Notes: generated by a model from the sequence alone, not told the origin. DNA of 64,000 nucleotides from JAVBLP01 sp052034625 (GCA_052034625.1 JBPOII010000005.1:16161-80160), one strand, 5' to 3'. Numbered from the stretch's first letter, positions 45,563 through 55,102 are shown. A program made the numbers and translations.

Positions 45563-46120
45563 TTAGATCTGCATTATCTCTTTTTCTTTAAGAGCTATGC
45601 TGTCATCTATTTTCTTAATATAACTGTCAGTTACTTTCTGTGCTTCCGTCTCGTATTTTTTTCTTTCGTCTTCGCTTATAACTTTATCTTTTTCTGATTT
45701 TTTTATACCGTCAACTAGAACTCTTCTCTCATTTCTAATCGCTACTCTGAACTCTTCAGCCATTTTGCTTATCGACTTTGCGATCTCTTTTCTTCTTTCT
45801 TCAGTTAAAGAAGGCACAGATATTCTTATGATTTTTCCGTCATTAACGGGAGTCATACCTATATCAGCTTTCATTATCGCCTTTTCAATAGCACCAAGCT
45901 GTGAAGCATCCCAAGGTTTGATCTCAATTGTCTTAGCATCGGGAATGCTTATACCGGCAATTTGATTTATCGGCATAAGAGAACCGTAACTTTCAACTTT
46001 TATGTTTTCAATTATAGCACTGCTTGCTCTCCCTGTTCTGATAGAACCGAGCTCATGCTGTACTTTATCTATGGTTTTTTTCATAGCTTCTTCAGATTTG
46101 GAAAAAAGAGTTTTAATCAT
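45563..46120 (-). CDS. frr: Ribosome recycling factor
   Basis: 185 residues, standard length. HELGSIRTGRAS (~26-37) and IRISVPSLTEERRKEI in the middle are the RRF signatures; domain I is a three-helix bundle and domain II lies at ~30-105. With EF-G it splits post-termination ribosomes. Follows pyrH by 12 bases in the classic rpsB-tsf-pyrH-frr order. Confidence 0.97.
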   Translation of the reverse strand: MIKTLFSKSEEAMKKTIDKVQHELGSIRTGRASSAIIENIKVESYGSLMPINQIAGISIPDAKTIEIKPWDASQLGAIEKAIMKADIGMTPVNDGKIIRISVPSLTEERRKEIAKSISKMAEEFRVAIRNERRVLVDGIKKSEKDKVISEDERKKYETEAQKVTDSYIKKIDDSIALKEKEIMQI

Positions 46121-46132
46121 TTAAAGCCTCCA

Positions 46133-46837
46133 TTATTTTGTTACAACGGTTCCGATTTTTTCACCATTTAAAACCTTTCTCAAATTCCCGTCTTTATAAA
46201 AATCAAAAACAGAAACTGATATCGGCGTATCTAAATTCATACACAATGAAAACGCTTCTGCATCCATTATTTTAAGGTTTTTATCAACAGCTTCCTTGAA
46301 AGTTAAAGTATCGTATTTAACCGCTTTTTTATCTTTTTTCGGATCGGTATTGTATATACCGTCAACCTGTGTAGCTTTTAATAAAATGTCGGCACCGATT
46401 TCCGCAGCCCTTAAAGCTGCCGTCGTATCGGTAGTAAAGAAAGGGTTACCGGTTCCACCTGCAAAGATCACAATATAACCGTTTTCAAGCGATCTTATAA
46501 CTTTCTCTCTGTTAAAATTTTCAATAAATCCACATACGCCGTATGATGAAAAAACCCTTGATTTTAAACCTTCTTGTCTTAGAGCATCGTTTAAAGCCAT
46601 AGCATTTATGACAGTCGCCAACATTCCCATCTTGTCAGCAGTTACTCTGTCCATATCTTTTCCGGCACCTCTCCATATATTGCCGGCACCTATGACGACA
46701 GCAAGGGTTATAATATTTGCATCAACTGCCGCTTTTATCTCCTTTGCCGTCCGTTTCAGACTCTCGGAACTTATCGAACTTTTGCCATCCGACAAAGATT
46801 CACCTGAAAGTTTTAAAAGTACTCTTTTTGCTGACAT
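46133..46837 (-). CDS. pyrH: UMP kinase
   Basis: 234 residues from the ATG at 46837 (MSAKRVLLKLSGESL), which fits the family; upstream in-frame codons lie within tsf. GAGNIWRG, FAGGTGNPFFTTDTTAALRA and the amino acid kinase fold identify the bacterial hexameric UMP kinase. It makes UDP for nucleotide and cell-wall precursor synthesis and is usually feedback-inhibited by UTP. Confidence 0.96.
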   Translation of the reverse strand: MSAKRVLLKLSGESLSDGKSSISSESLKRTAKEIKAAVDANIITLAVVIGAGNIWRGAGKDMDRVTADKMGMLATVINAMALNDALRQEGLKSRVFSSYGVCGFIENFNREKVIRSLENGYIVIFAGGTGNPFFTTDTTAALRAAEIGADILLKATQVDGIYNTDPKKDKKAVKYDTLTFKEAVDKNLKIMDAEAFSLCMNLDTPISVSVFDFYKDGNLRKVLNGEKIGTVVTK

Positions 46838-46841
46838 TTTA

Positions 46842-47438
46842 TTACTCTTCTCCGAGTTTAAATCTTGCAAATCTTCTAATAACCATATTTTCACCGGTTT
46901 TAGCAATCGTATTTGTTATGAGATCTTTAATTGTTTCTTTACCGGTAGTATCTCTCATATATATCTGGTCATAAAGACATACCTGACTGTAAAACTTTTC
47001 AAGTTTGCCTTCAATGATCTTATCCCAAACTTTTTCAGGTTTTCCTTCTTCTTTAAGCTGGGCTTTATATATTTCTTTTTCGGCTTCAATTACGCTTTCA
47101 GGAACCTGTTCACGATTTACATAAACAGGTGCTACAGCCGCGATCTGCATAGCGACTTCTTTTACCAGATTTTGAAAATCTTCGGTCTTTGCTACAAAGT
47201 CGGTTTCACAATTAAGTTCAACCAATACTCCAAGTGTTCCGTTTCCATGTATATATGATTGGACGAGTCCTTGCTTTGCACTTCTTCCGGCTCTTTTTAC
47301 TGCCGTTGCAATTCCTTTCTCTCTAAGCCACTTGGAGGCATTATCTAAATCATTATTGTTTTCTTTAAGTGCGTTTCTGCAATCCATTATTCCCGCACCG
47401 GTCATTTCTCTAAGTTTGGTAATAAGCTCAGTTGACAT
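46842..47438 (-). CDS. tsf: Elongation factor Ts (short form)
   Basis: 198 residues from the ATG at 47438 with GGAG upstream. LREMTGAGIMDCRNAL (UBA-like part) and ETDFVAKTEDF (the EF-Tu contact) are intact. The protein has only one core subdomain, as in Thermus-type short EF-Ts, versus ~280 residues in E. coli. It recharges EF-Tu with GTP. The start lies 11 bases inside the end of rpsB. Confidence 0.96.
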   Translation of the reverse strand: MSTELITKLREMTGAGIMDCRNALKENNNDLDNASKWLREKGIATAVKRAGRSAKQGLVQSYIHGNGTLGVLVELNCETDFVAKTEDFQNLVKEVAMQIAAVAPVYVNREQVPESVIEAEKEIYKAQLKEEGKPEKVWDKIIEGKLEKFYSQVCLYDQIYMRDTTGKETIKDLITNTIAKTGENMVIRRFARFKLGEE

Positions 47439-48249
47439 TGGCTTCTCCTTCTTCTTTATTTTCATCTTTCACTTCTTCTACTGCTTCTTCCGCTTCAGAA
47501 GCTGAGACTTCTTCTTCTAAAACTTCTTCTGTTACTTCTTCATCAATTCCTTCTTCTTTTTTATCTCCTACGCCTTTTCCTTCCAAAACCGCATCCGCAA
47601 CTATTGAACAGAAAAGCTTTACAGCTCTGATAGCATCATCATTTCCCGGAATAGGATAATCTACAAGATCAGGATCGCAGTTTGTATCACAGATAGCTAC
47701 GATAGGAATACCGAGTTTTCTGGCTTCTGAAACTGCTGTTGACTCTTCATTAGGATCAATTATAAACATAAGCTCAGGAAGTTTTGTCATCCCTTTCAAT
47801 CCTTCAAGAGATTTTTCCAGTCTGAGCCTTTCTTTTTCTATCTTGGACTGTTCTTTTTTAGAAAGAAGAGCTAAAACACCTTCTTCCTTCATTTTTTCAA
47901 TTTCTTTGTATCTTGCAATAGATTTTTTAAGAGTTTCAAAATTTGTAAGAGTTCCGCCGAGCCATCTTTCAGAAACAAAATAAGCTCCGCAACGCAAGGC
48001 TTCTTCTTTAACCGGAGCTTGCGCCTGTTTTTTAGTTCCTACAAAAATTATTTCTTTTCCTTCAGAGACAAAATCTCTTACGACTTTGTAGTTTTTCTTC
48101 AACTCTTTAAGGGTTTTCTGAAGATCAATGATGTGGATCTTGTTCCTTGTACCGAAAATATACTTCGCCATTTTCGGATTCCATCTTCTGGTTTGATGTC
48201 CAAAATGAACACCGGCTTCCAGTAAAGCCTTCATCGTAATGTTAGCCAT
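47428..48249 (-). CDS. rpsB: 30S ribosomal protein S2
   Basis: 273 residues. MKALLEAGVHFGHQTRRWNPKM and FVGTKKQAQAPVKEEA with ERWLGGTLTNF are S2 signatures. The last ~45 residues are a Glu-rich acidic tail, an extension also seen in some other bacteria. It is preceded by a GC-rich structured leader of about 140 bases and a clear promoter, so this is the head of a long operon. Confidence 0.97.
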   Translation of the reverse strand: MANITMKALLEAGVHFGHQTRRWNPKMAKYIFGTRNKIHIIDLQKTLKELKKNYKVVRDFVSEGKEIIFVGTKKQAQAPVKEEALRCGAYFVSERWLGGTLTNFETLKKSIARYKEIEKMKEEGVLALLSKKEQSKIEKERLRLEKSLEGLKGMTKLPELMFIIDPNEESTAVSEARKLGIPIVAICDTNCDPDLVDYPIPGNDDAIRAVKLFCSIVADAVLEGKGVGDKKEEGIDEEVTEEVLEEEVSASEAEEAVEEVKDENKEEGEANVN

Positions 48250-48393
48250 ACTACTCTCCTTTGGTTTTACCCCCCGGATTTTACCGGTAGGGTTCCGCTT
48301 ATGCGGCTTCCGCGGCTTTCGTTATCCAAAACCCTTGCGGGACCTTTGGCAAATCCAACCGCGTGCTTATTTAATGCGTCTCCGCTTAAATAC
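48250..48393 (-). promoter_or_regulatory. Structured 5' leader of rpsB, candidate ribosomal protein leader
   Basis: The leader RNA is far richer in G and C than the flanks. Hairpins visible on the minus strand: CCCGCAAGGG with a GCAA tetraloop (48341-48332), CCGCATAAGCGG (48306-48295) and a CCGG/CCGG stem (48287-48274), ending near the ribosome binding site. S2 autoregulation through the rpsB leader is known in proteobacteria; this leader is not obviously the same motif. Function is inferred from position and structure. Confidence 0.5.
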
Positions 48394-48399
48394 TTGGAA

Positions 48400-48428
48400 A
48401 TTTTATCAAAAAAAACTTTATATTTCAA
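48400..48428 (-). promoter_or_regulatory. Promoter of the rpsB operon
   Basis: Minus strand TTGAAA (48428-48423) and TAAAAT (48405-48400), exactly 17 bases apart. The same hexamer pair and spacing is found upstream of def. Start predicted near 48393. Confidence 0.8.
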
Positions 48429-48469
48429 TATAAATCAATTAAACCTACAATTTCGAACATATAAAAGCA

Positions 48470-48545
48470 ATTACTAATGACAAATTACGAATTAAAGACA
48501 AAGAAAACGAAAAGCTAAGTATACCTCCGATTAAGACACTCGGAG
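48470..48545 (+). repeat. Dispersed intergenic repeat, copy B, with adjacent hairpin
   Basis: 48470-48492 matches copy A (12469-12491, other strand) at 22 of 23 positions, and 48483-48503 matches 55607-55627 at 20 of 21. Beyond it CTCCGA (48525-48530) pairs with TCGGAG (48540-48545), with no T-tract on either side. No gene is seen in the 316-base gap 48250-48565 apart from the leader, promoter and this repeat. Confidence 0.6.
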
Positions 48546-48565
48546 ATAATAAAAAACAAAAGTTT

Positions 48566-50176
48566 TTATAATATTTTTTTCAGCCACTGCAGGACTTCGG
48601 GATTAATGTATGACATTGCCAGCAGTCCTTTTGAAATAGTTATTATAATACTAAAGATAATGCTTAGGAAAATAAGAAGCATAATAAAATATCTCCAAAA
48701 ATATCCAATAACACCTTCATGTCTCTCATTCCAGTAAAATATCATAACAAAAGCCGGAATTATAAAATACATCGCAAAATCTGCTATATACCTTAATATT
48801 CCACCCGCAATGGAAACAACAGAAATAACCATAATACCTGACAGGATTATCATCGCAGTATATTTTTTTATTTCCACGGATATTTTTTTTGAAGTAAAAA
48901 AACCATAACTGCCTATCGCAATAAACAAGAGATACGGAGCCGTATACAAAAGCCCTACTAAAGGCTCAATCAGATTTTCTGCGATCACAATTTTACCTGC
49001 TAAATAATAAGGGAAAGTGTTAATTGATATCGGAGGAAAAAACAAAAACAGTCGGACCGTATAAAAGGAGTCGGCCAAATTAAACTTTCTATTATAGACA
49101 TCTATCAAGGTCAGTTGAAATTTATGTCCGAATTCAAAGAAAGAATCAAAGCGAAGATAATTATATATCATCAAAACAATAGCAAATACTATTAAAGGGA
49201 TAAAGTAATACAAATATTGAGTATAGTTTTTTTTAATAGTTTTAAAATCAAAAACTAAAGGTATTTGAAACAAAACTATCAATGCATAAAAAGGTCTACA
49301 ACCTACGGAAAGGGCTATTGAAAGACCGGCTGCAAACAAGAAAAACCTTTTTTTTACGGCACTTTCCGCTTCACTGTAAAAAAGAAGCATCAAAAATGAA
49401 AGCAAAACAAAAAAGAGCCCGACTATTATCGCAACTTCATAAACCCTTGGAAGCGTTATAAGATATCCAAAAGCAGATGAGAACCCTACAGCAAGTATGG
49501 TAAGAACGATAAGCAGAAAATCTTTGTTTTTTGAGATAGTATCCAGAATTTTTTTTAAGATCATAAGCGAAACAAGAAAAGAGAGAATTGAAAAAGCTAG
49601 GACGACAAGGGAATCAGTTATAAAATATTTTGTCAGAATATTAAACGGCAGATATACTATAAGAATCGGGGTGATTCCAAAATACAAATAATATTTATCT
49701 TTATAAAAACTCAAGTCTAGTATATAATCAAATTTTTCTAAGGAAAGTTTATTGTTTAACTCAGCACTGTCATACGGATTATCCAATGCTTTGAGTTTTT
49801 CAGAAGGTTCTATTAAAAAACTAACCTTGCCTTTTTTCAGGGAAGCAGTCATAAAATTATAATAATTCCATCCTGTATAATTTACTATAGCAGGATCCTT
49901 ATCAGGTAGTATCATCCCAGGATAAAAACCAGAAAAAGATATGAAAATATAAAAAAAGATAACAGATAATATAGGTATGCCTATTAAAATTTTTCTTATA
50001 TTTAATCTATCTTTAAATATAAAAAAAAGACAGTACAGCAGTGTAATGAATATTGTTATATAAATTATAAGCTTAAGCAAATTAGAATATACAATATAAG
50101 AAGTGAAAGCTGCCAGAAAAAAAAGCAGAAGCTGCGAATGTCGTGTGATAATATTCTTTATTTTATTATTTATCAT
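48566..50176 (-). CDS. GT-C fold polytopic glycosyltransferase-like membrane protein
   Basis: 536 residues with about 11-13 membrane helices. A long first periplasmic loop contains ALDNPYDSAELN and KDKYYLYFGITPILIVYLPF; later come GCRPFYAL and NYLRFDSFFEFGHKFQL. These match a family of GT-C-like proteins that are presumed to use polyprenyl-phosphate sugars in the periplasm; donor and acceptor are unknown. It has its own extended -10 promoter and stands downstream of a second GT-C gene. Confidence 0.75.
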   Translation of the reverse strand: MINNKIKNIITRHSQLLLFFLAAFTSYIVYSNLLKLIIYITIFITLLYCLFFIFKDRLNIRKILIGIPILSVIFFYIFISFSGFYPGMILPDKDPAIVNYTGWNYYNFMTASLKKGKVSFLIEPSEKLKALDNPYDSAELNNKLSLEKFDYILDLSFYKDKYYLYFGITPILIVYLPFNILTKYFITDSLVVLAFSILSFLVSLMILKKILDTISKNKDFLLIVLTILAVGFSSAFGYLITLPRVYEVAIIVGLFFVLLSFLMLLFYSEAESAVKKRFFLFAAGLSIALSVGCRPFYALIVLFQIPLVFDFKTIKKNYTQYLYYFIPLIVFAIVLMIYNYLRFDSFFEFGHKFQLTLIDVYNRKFNLADSFYTVRLFLFFPPISINTFPYYLAGKIVIAENLIEPLVGLLYTAPYLLFIAIGSYGFFTSKKISVEIKKYTAMIILSGIMVISVVSIAGGILRYIADFAMYFIIPAFVMIFYWNERHEGVIGYFWRYFIMLLIFLSIIFSIIITISKGLLAMSYINPEVLQWLKKIL

Positions 50177-50209
50177 AATTTTTTTGATAACGGCAGACGA
50201 TTATTTTAA

Positions 50210-50218
50210 ATTATACCA
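50210..50218 (-). promoter_or_regulatory. Extended -10 promoter of the GT-C gene
   Basis: Minus strand TGGTATAAT, an extended -10 (TGn plus TATAAT) with no good -35 hexamer. The start would fall about 27 bases before the ATG. Confidence 0.5.
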
Positions 50219-50287
50219 TAAAAATATTCTTCTCTATTAGGATCGCATTTGAACTTATCATCAAACAGGATTCGGTAGAGTTTCCCT

Positions 50288-51928
50288 TTATCTATCTAAA
50301 CTATTATTTTTGACGGATAAAAAAACAGTTACCTGAGTTTTTGCAAAAAATGGTTTCAGGTCTGAATAGTTCGATTTTTTGAGAACAGCACGGATGCTGT
50401 CTATCGCGGCAGCGCTTGTGGCGTAGTTGACCAAGAATATTATCTCGTCCCGAACAATATCTTTTTGTTGCAAAATCATATTAAGTTCTCTTTCGGGTTC
50501 TTTGTCTAAGATTATAAAATTTTCCATTTGTGATAAATCATAAACAAACCCTGAAAATCTTAAAAGCGCATATGAGTCAGGGTTGTCATTTATGCCGATC
50601 ACGAGTGCGTTCTTATACTCTGTGATAGAAGGATCATCAGTATAAAGCCATATAATATCCCTATTTTCAAAAAACGGGGCCGCAGTAAAAACTATTATCA
50701 AGGCAACAAGAATAAACTTCTTTTTTAGATTTTTTGAAAAAAAGAAATTGACGAACTCACTAATTAAAAATATAAAACAAATTGCTGCTATGGGATAAGC
50801 CGGCCATAAATATCTTGTATCATACCAGTTCCGGTAAACAAGGAATTGCCAGCTTATAAATATAAATAAAATACCTATAAAAGGGATTGTTGTAAAAAAA
50901 TTTAATTTCACAATATACTTTTTATCTATAAGGTACTTTATGCACAAAAAGATAATAAATGCCAAAACAGCCCAAAAAACAATCTTGCCCGCAGCCCCTC
51001 CGACAGTTTGTAACAGCCAAACTGATAAAGATACATATGCATTTTTCAAAATTTCATCAAATACAAATATCTTGCGATACCCTATCATATTACTGGTAAA
51101 CAATCCATAAATAATTTTGATTATAGTTGGATAGCACAAACAAGCTGTTAGAAACGATGCAAGCACAGACAAGAGAGATTTCAATAAATCTTTATATCTT
51201 TTTTCTATCAAAAGAAATATAAAAAAACAAAATAAGACCATTACCGTAAAAATAAAAAAATAATAGTGGGTAAGAATACCGCAAAAGATGGTAAAATACA
51301 GAAGAAATAAATCAGTATTGCTCATACTTTTTTTGTATGCTGCCCTAAAAACACAAAATGTCAGCAAAACAAAAACACAGGCAAGAAATGCATAAGGTCT
51401 GAAAATTAAAACACTATTTATTGCTCCCGTCGAAAATCCCCATAAAACATTAACAAGCAAAGCTTGATACCGATCAAATATAAAACAAGAAGCATTATAC
51501 AGCAGTATGCTTGTAAGAATAAAAAAAAGAAGATTTAACAAAACTCCGGGATATATACTAAAATTATCTGAAAAGAAAGAGTAAACAGCATAGCTGATAT
51601 GAACTGAAAAGAAGTATGCAGGAACATGCATCTTATCTGAAAGTAAATTTCTTTTTACAAAACCGAATTTAAAACGTTCACCATCATCTACAGTAATAGC
51701 TGATTTTAAATCTTTTCCTGAATAAAATCTGCCGACTTCCAAAAATTCCAAATAATTTGTCTGAGTCATTTCAGAATTGTTCGCAGTCAAAAGAGTTCCG
51801 ATTTCATCCATATAAAAATTCTTTTTTTTGTCTGCATAATAAAAAACAAGAAGACTTTGGGCTAAAATTATAAAAGTAAGCAATACTGCAGGAGTAAAAA
51901 AACGAATATTTTTAAAACTTTTAATCAT
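50288..51928 (-). CDS. GT-C fold (GT39-like) glycosyltransferase membrane protein
   Basis: 546 residues, ~11-12 membrane helices. The first loop has FYMDEIGTLLTA, with the Asp-Glu pair typical of PMT/ArnT-like GT-C enzymes, and ILTHYYFFIF is a common later motif in bacterial GT39-like proteins. A soluble C-terminal part (~440-546) follows. Probably glycosylates an envelope molecule from a polyprenyl-phosphate donor. The ATG lies 8 bases inside the end of murA, so it is coupled to it. Confidence 0.8.
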   Translation of the reverse strand: MIKSFKNIRFFTPAVLLTFIILAQSLLVFYYADKKKNFYMDEIGTLLTANNSEMTQTNYLEFLEVGRFYSGKDLKSAITVDDGERFKFGFVKRNLLSDKMHVPAYFFSVHISYAVYSFFSDNFSIYPGVLLNLLFFILTSILLYNASCFIFDRYQALLVNVLWGFSTGAINSVLIFRPYAFLACVFVLLTFCVFRAAYKKSMSNTDLFLLYFTIFCGILTHYYFFIFTVMVLFCFFIFLLIEKRYKDLLKSLLSVLASFLTACLCYPTIIKIIYGLFTSNMIGYRKIFVFDEILKNAYVSLSVWLLQTVGGAAGKIVFWAVLAFIIFLCIKYLIDKKYIVKLNFFTTIPFIGILFIFISWQFLVYRNWYDTRYLWPAYPIAAICFIFLISEFVNFFFSKNLKKKFILVALIIVFTAAPFFENRDIIWLYTDDPSITEYKNALVIGINDNPDSYALLRFSGFVYDLSQMENFIILDKEPERELNMILQQKDIVRDEIIFLVNYATSAAAIDSIRAVLKKSNYSDLKPFFAKTQVTVFLSVKNNSLDR

Positions 51929-53180
51929 TTTTTACTCTTTTTATATCAGCACCGAGTTTTTTAAATTTTTTCTCAAGCATATCATATCCTCTGTCCAAAT
52001 GATATATTCTTGAGATTACCGTTGTTCCCTCTGCCGCAAGACCTGCAAGCACCAGCGCCGCACCGGCACGCAAGTCAGAAACCATTACCGGAGCACCTGA
52101 AAGTTTTTCAACACCGATAATATTTACAATTTTGCCGTCAACGACAAGATTTGCTCCAAATCTCTGCAATTCGGCAACATGCAGAAATCTGTTTTCAAAA
52201 ACATTTTCCTTCACACACGATTTTCCTTTTAAAAGACACATCAAAGCCATCCACTGTGCCTGAACATCTGTAGGAAATCCGGGATATACTTCAGTACTTA
52301 TATCTTGCGGTTTAAGTTCTTTTATCCATTTTGCACGTATAGAATCTTTTGTTTCTTTAATATCCAAACCGCTTTTTTTAAGTTTATCCGTAATTGATTT
52401 AATATGCTCCGGAATAATATTTTTAACGACAATATCGCCTTTTGTTATGGCAGCAGCGATTATATAGGTTGCGGCCTCTATCCTGTCCGGTATAACACTG
52501 TGCGTAAAGCCATGAAGTTTTTCAACACCCTCTATAGTGATAGTTTTTGTGCCTGCACCAGAAATTTTTGCCCCCATCTTTTTGAGTACTTCGGCAAGAT
52601 CTTCAATTTCAGGTTCTCTTGCTGCATTTTTTATTCTGGTAATACCTTTTGCAAGCACTGCCGCAAGCATAATATTTTCAGTAGCTCCGACACTTGGAAA
52701 TCTAAATTCAATGTCGGCTCCCTTAAGACCGTCTTCACATACTGTCTTTACATAACCGCCTTCCATATTGATAGAAGCACCTAAAAGTTTAAAGGCTTCA
52801 AGATGAATATCTATAGGTCTTGCTCCTATAGCACATCCACCCGGAAGAGATACATCAACCTTATTTAGTCTTGCCAAAAGAGGACCCATAATCAAAACGC
52901 TTGCCCGCATTTTTCTTACAAGGTCATACGGCGCTATGTGTTTATATTTACCTGAAGTGTAAGCTTTTACTGTATTGCCTTCTTTTACAGTCTTTTTCCC
53001 GATAAAATTAAGAAAAGCTATAGTAGTCTTTATATCTGCAAGAGAAGGAACATTTTTTATCATTACCGGCTCATCTGTAAGCAAAGAGGCAAAAAGAATA
53101 GGAAGTGCTGAGTTTTTTGATCCGGATATTTTTACATCGCCTTTTAATTTTTTTCCGCCGCGTATTACAATTTTATCCAT
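51921..53180 (-). CDS. murA: UDP-GlcNAc enolpyruvyl transferase MurA
   Basis: 419 residues. The catalytic cysteine is present at C116 in GGCAIGARPIDIH (the Cys is what fosfomycin modifies; an Asp variant would be resistant). GSKNSALPI and PEIEDLAEVLKKMGAKI are further signatures. First committed step of murein synthesis. Unlike the other mur genes it sits in the prfA-prmC operon, 10 bases after prmC. Confidence 0.97.
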   Translation of the reverse strand: MDKIVIRGGKKLKGDVKISGSKNSALPILFASLLTDEPVMIKNVPSLADIKTTIAFLNFIGKKTVKEGNTVKAYTSGKYKHIAPYDLVRKMRASVLIMGPLLARLNKVDVSLPGGCAIGARPIDIHLEAFKLLGASINMEGGYVKTVCEDGLKGADIEFRFPSVGATENIMLAAVLAKGITRIKNAAREPEIEDLAEVLKKMGAKISGAGTKTITIEGVEKLHGFTHSVIPDRIEAATYIIAAAITKGDIVVKNIIPEHIKSITDKLKKSGLDIKETKDSIRAKWIKELKPQDISTEVYPGFPTDVQAQWMALMCLLKGKSCVKENVFENRFLHVAELQRFGANLVVDGKIVNIIGVEKLSGAPVMVSDLRAGAALVLAGLAAEGTTVISRIYHLDRGYDMLEKKFKKLGADIKRVKND

Positions 53181-53190
53181 TTGATTTCCT

Positions 53191-54039
53191 TTAGATTTTA
53201 GCTTTTAGGATCCTGGGTAATCCTGAATAATCCTTTATTATCTCAACTGTCCGAAATCCATATTCCCTAAAAATATCTTTTATTTTATCTGCTATATTAG
53301 AATTTAGTTCAACGAAAACATAACCTTCAAAGTTCAGAAAATTCCTCGAATCCCGAGCTATCATATCATAAAAAAATAAGCCATCCTCGCCGGCTATCAG
53401 TGCCGTCTTAGGTTCATATTTAAGTTCACGTGCAGCTTTAGAATACTCCTCTTGCGTTAGATACGGAGGATTAGAAACAATTATATCAAATTTTTCAATA
53501 TCAAATTTTTCAAACATATCGCTCTCAATAAAAGTAATGCCGTCAGCTTCATTAATAAGAGCATTTTCTTTTGCTGTTTCTAAAGCATTGATACTTATGT
53601 CCGATGCAGTTATACTCTCAAAAACTCCTGATCTTGCAAGACTTACGGCAATACAACCTGAACCGGTGCAAAGATCAAGTGCGGTTTCAAATTTATGTTC
53701 TTTTGAGGTTTCCAAAACATTTTCTACCATAAGTTCAGTTTCAGGACGAGGGATCAAAACATTTTCATTAACTTTGAATTCATAATGCATAAAACCGCAA
53801 AAACCTGTTATATAGGCAACAGGTTCGCGTTTTATGCGTCTTTCAATATATTCATTAAAAAGAGATATCTCGGCATATGTAGCTTTAAGATATCTTATTA
53901 GAGCGAGTTTTGAGCGTTTGATCTGCAAAACAGAGCTTAACAAAACTTCCGCATCAGACCTTGCTTCTTCAATATTATTTGATTTTAAGATTTGTTCTGC
54001 TGTTTTAAGAAGGGTAAATATATTTGTGCCGTCAAGCAT
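53191..54039 (-). CDS. prmC: Release factor glutamine methyltransferase PrmC
   Basis: 282 residues. ALDLCTGSGCIAVSLA binds AdoMet and SNPPYLTQEEY is the NPPY catalytic motif for glutamine N5 methylation of the GGQ loop in release factors. It starts 8 bases inside prfA, the gene of its substrate, the usual pairing. Confidence 0.96.
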   Translation of the reverse strand: MLDGTNIFTLLKTAEQILKSNNIEEARSDAEVLLSSVLQIKRSKLALIRYLKATYAEISLFNEYIERRIKREPVAYITGFCGFMHYEFKVNENVLIPRPETELMVENVLETSKEHKFETALDLCTGSGCIAVSLARSGVFESITASDISINALETAKENALINEADGITFIESDMFEKFDIEKFDIIVSNPPYLTQEEYSKAARELKYEPKTALIAGEDGLFFYDMIARDSRNFLNFEGYVFVELNSNIADKIKDIFREYGFRTVEIIKDYSGLPRILKAKI

Positions 54040-55102
54040 TGTTATCCTTAAGTTTTGCTTCGGTATCTGCTTCTATAAGCTTATTTACAAGTTCAGAAAG
54101 ATCTCCATCCATAACTTCATTAATATTATAGACGCTAAAACCTATTCTGTGATCTGTTATTCTATTTTGAGGGAAATTATAAGTTCTGATCTTTTCAGAG
54201 CGGTCTCCGCTGCCGACCTGTTGTTTTCTTTCACTTGAGAGCTGTTTTTCATGTTCAATAAGTTTCTGTTCATAAAGTTTAGCTCTCAAAACTTTAAATG
54301 CTTTTGCTCTGTTCTTTATCTGGCTTCTTTCATCCTGACAAGCAACTACAATACCTGTAGGCAAATGGGTTAGTCTTATTGCCGAATCAGTTTTATTAAC
54401 ATGCTGGCCTCCGGCACCGCTTGCTCTATAAGTGTCTATTCTGAGATCTTCCATTTTTATCTCTACATCAACTTCCTCAGCTTCAGGTAAAACTGCCACT
54501 GTTACGGCGGAAGTGTGTACTCTTCCCGATGCCTCTGTTTCCGGAACTCGCTGAACTCTGTGGGCACCTCTTTCAAATTTCATATAGCGCCACACTTTGT
54601 TACCATTTATTTCAAAAACAACTTCTTTATATCCGCCGAGTCCTGTAGGATTTGAATCAATAACTTCAAACTTCCATCCGTTTCTTTCAGCAAATCTTGT
54701 ATACATTCTATAGAGATCGCCGACAAACAATGCTGCTTCATCGCCGCCTGTGCCTGCACGTATTTCTACTATAATATTCTTATTTTCATTCGGATCCGGC
54801 GGAATTAAGAGAACTTTTATCTCTGCTTCCATTCTATTTTTACGCTCAGCAAGATCTTCAGATTCTGCAAAAGCCAACTCTTTGATCTCTTCATCTTTTG
54901 ATCTTTTCAATTCTTCCGTACTTTCAATATCCGCAAGAAGTTTTGAATATTCATGATATTTTTCAGAAAGAGGCATAAGGTAGGAGTGTTGTTTTGTAAG
55001 CTCACGATATTTCTCCTGATCTGCAACGACTGAAGAATCGCTGAGCTGAGCTTCAACTTCCACAAATTGGTCATTTAAAGATTTGAGTTTTTCTAAAAAC
55101 AT
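54032..55102 (-). CDS. prfA: Peptide chain release factor 1
   Basis: 356 residues. GGQ at 231-233 for peptidyl-tRNA hydrolysis, and RVPETEASGRVHTS carries the PxT-type codon-recognition motif (P187-E-T189), which in this family indicates RF1 (UAA and UAG). RAGTGGDEAALF is also diagnostic. No promoter lies in the short gap behind the rpmE terminator, so read-through or a promoter inside rpmE must drive it. Confidence 0.97.
   Translation of the reverse strand: MFLEKLKSLNDQFVEVEAQLSDSSVVADQEKYRELTKQHSYLMPLSEKYHEYSKLLADIESTEELKRSKDEEIKELAFAESEDLAERKNRMEAEIKVLLIPPDPNENKNIIVEIRAGTGGDEAALFVGDLYRMYTRFAERNGWKFEVIDSNPTGLGGYKEVVFEINGNKVWRYMKFERGAHRVQRVPETEASGRVHTSAVTVAVLPEAEEVDVEIKMEDLRIDTYRASGAGGQHVNKTDSAIRLTHLPTGIVVACQDERSQIKNRAKAFKVLRAKLYEQKLIEHEKQLSSERKQQVGSGDRSEKIRTYNFPQNRITDHRIGFSVYNINEVMDGDLSELVNKLIEADTEAKLKDNNA

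Noticed and set aside
48525..48545. Hairpin CTCCGA/TCGGAG as a terminator for the GT-C gene
   Set aside because: It lies downstream of the GT-C stop, but neither strand has a T-tract after the stem.
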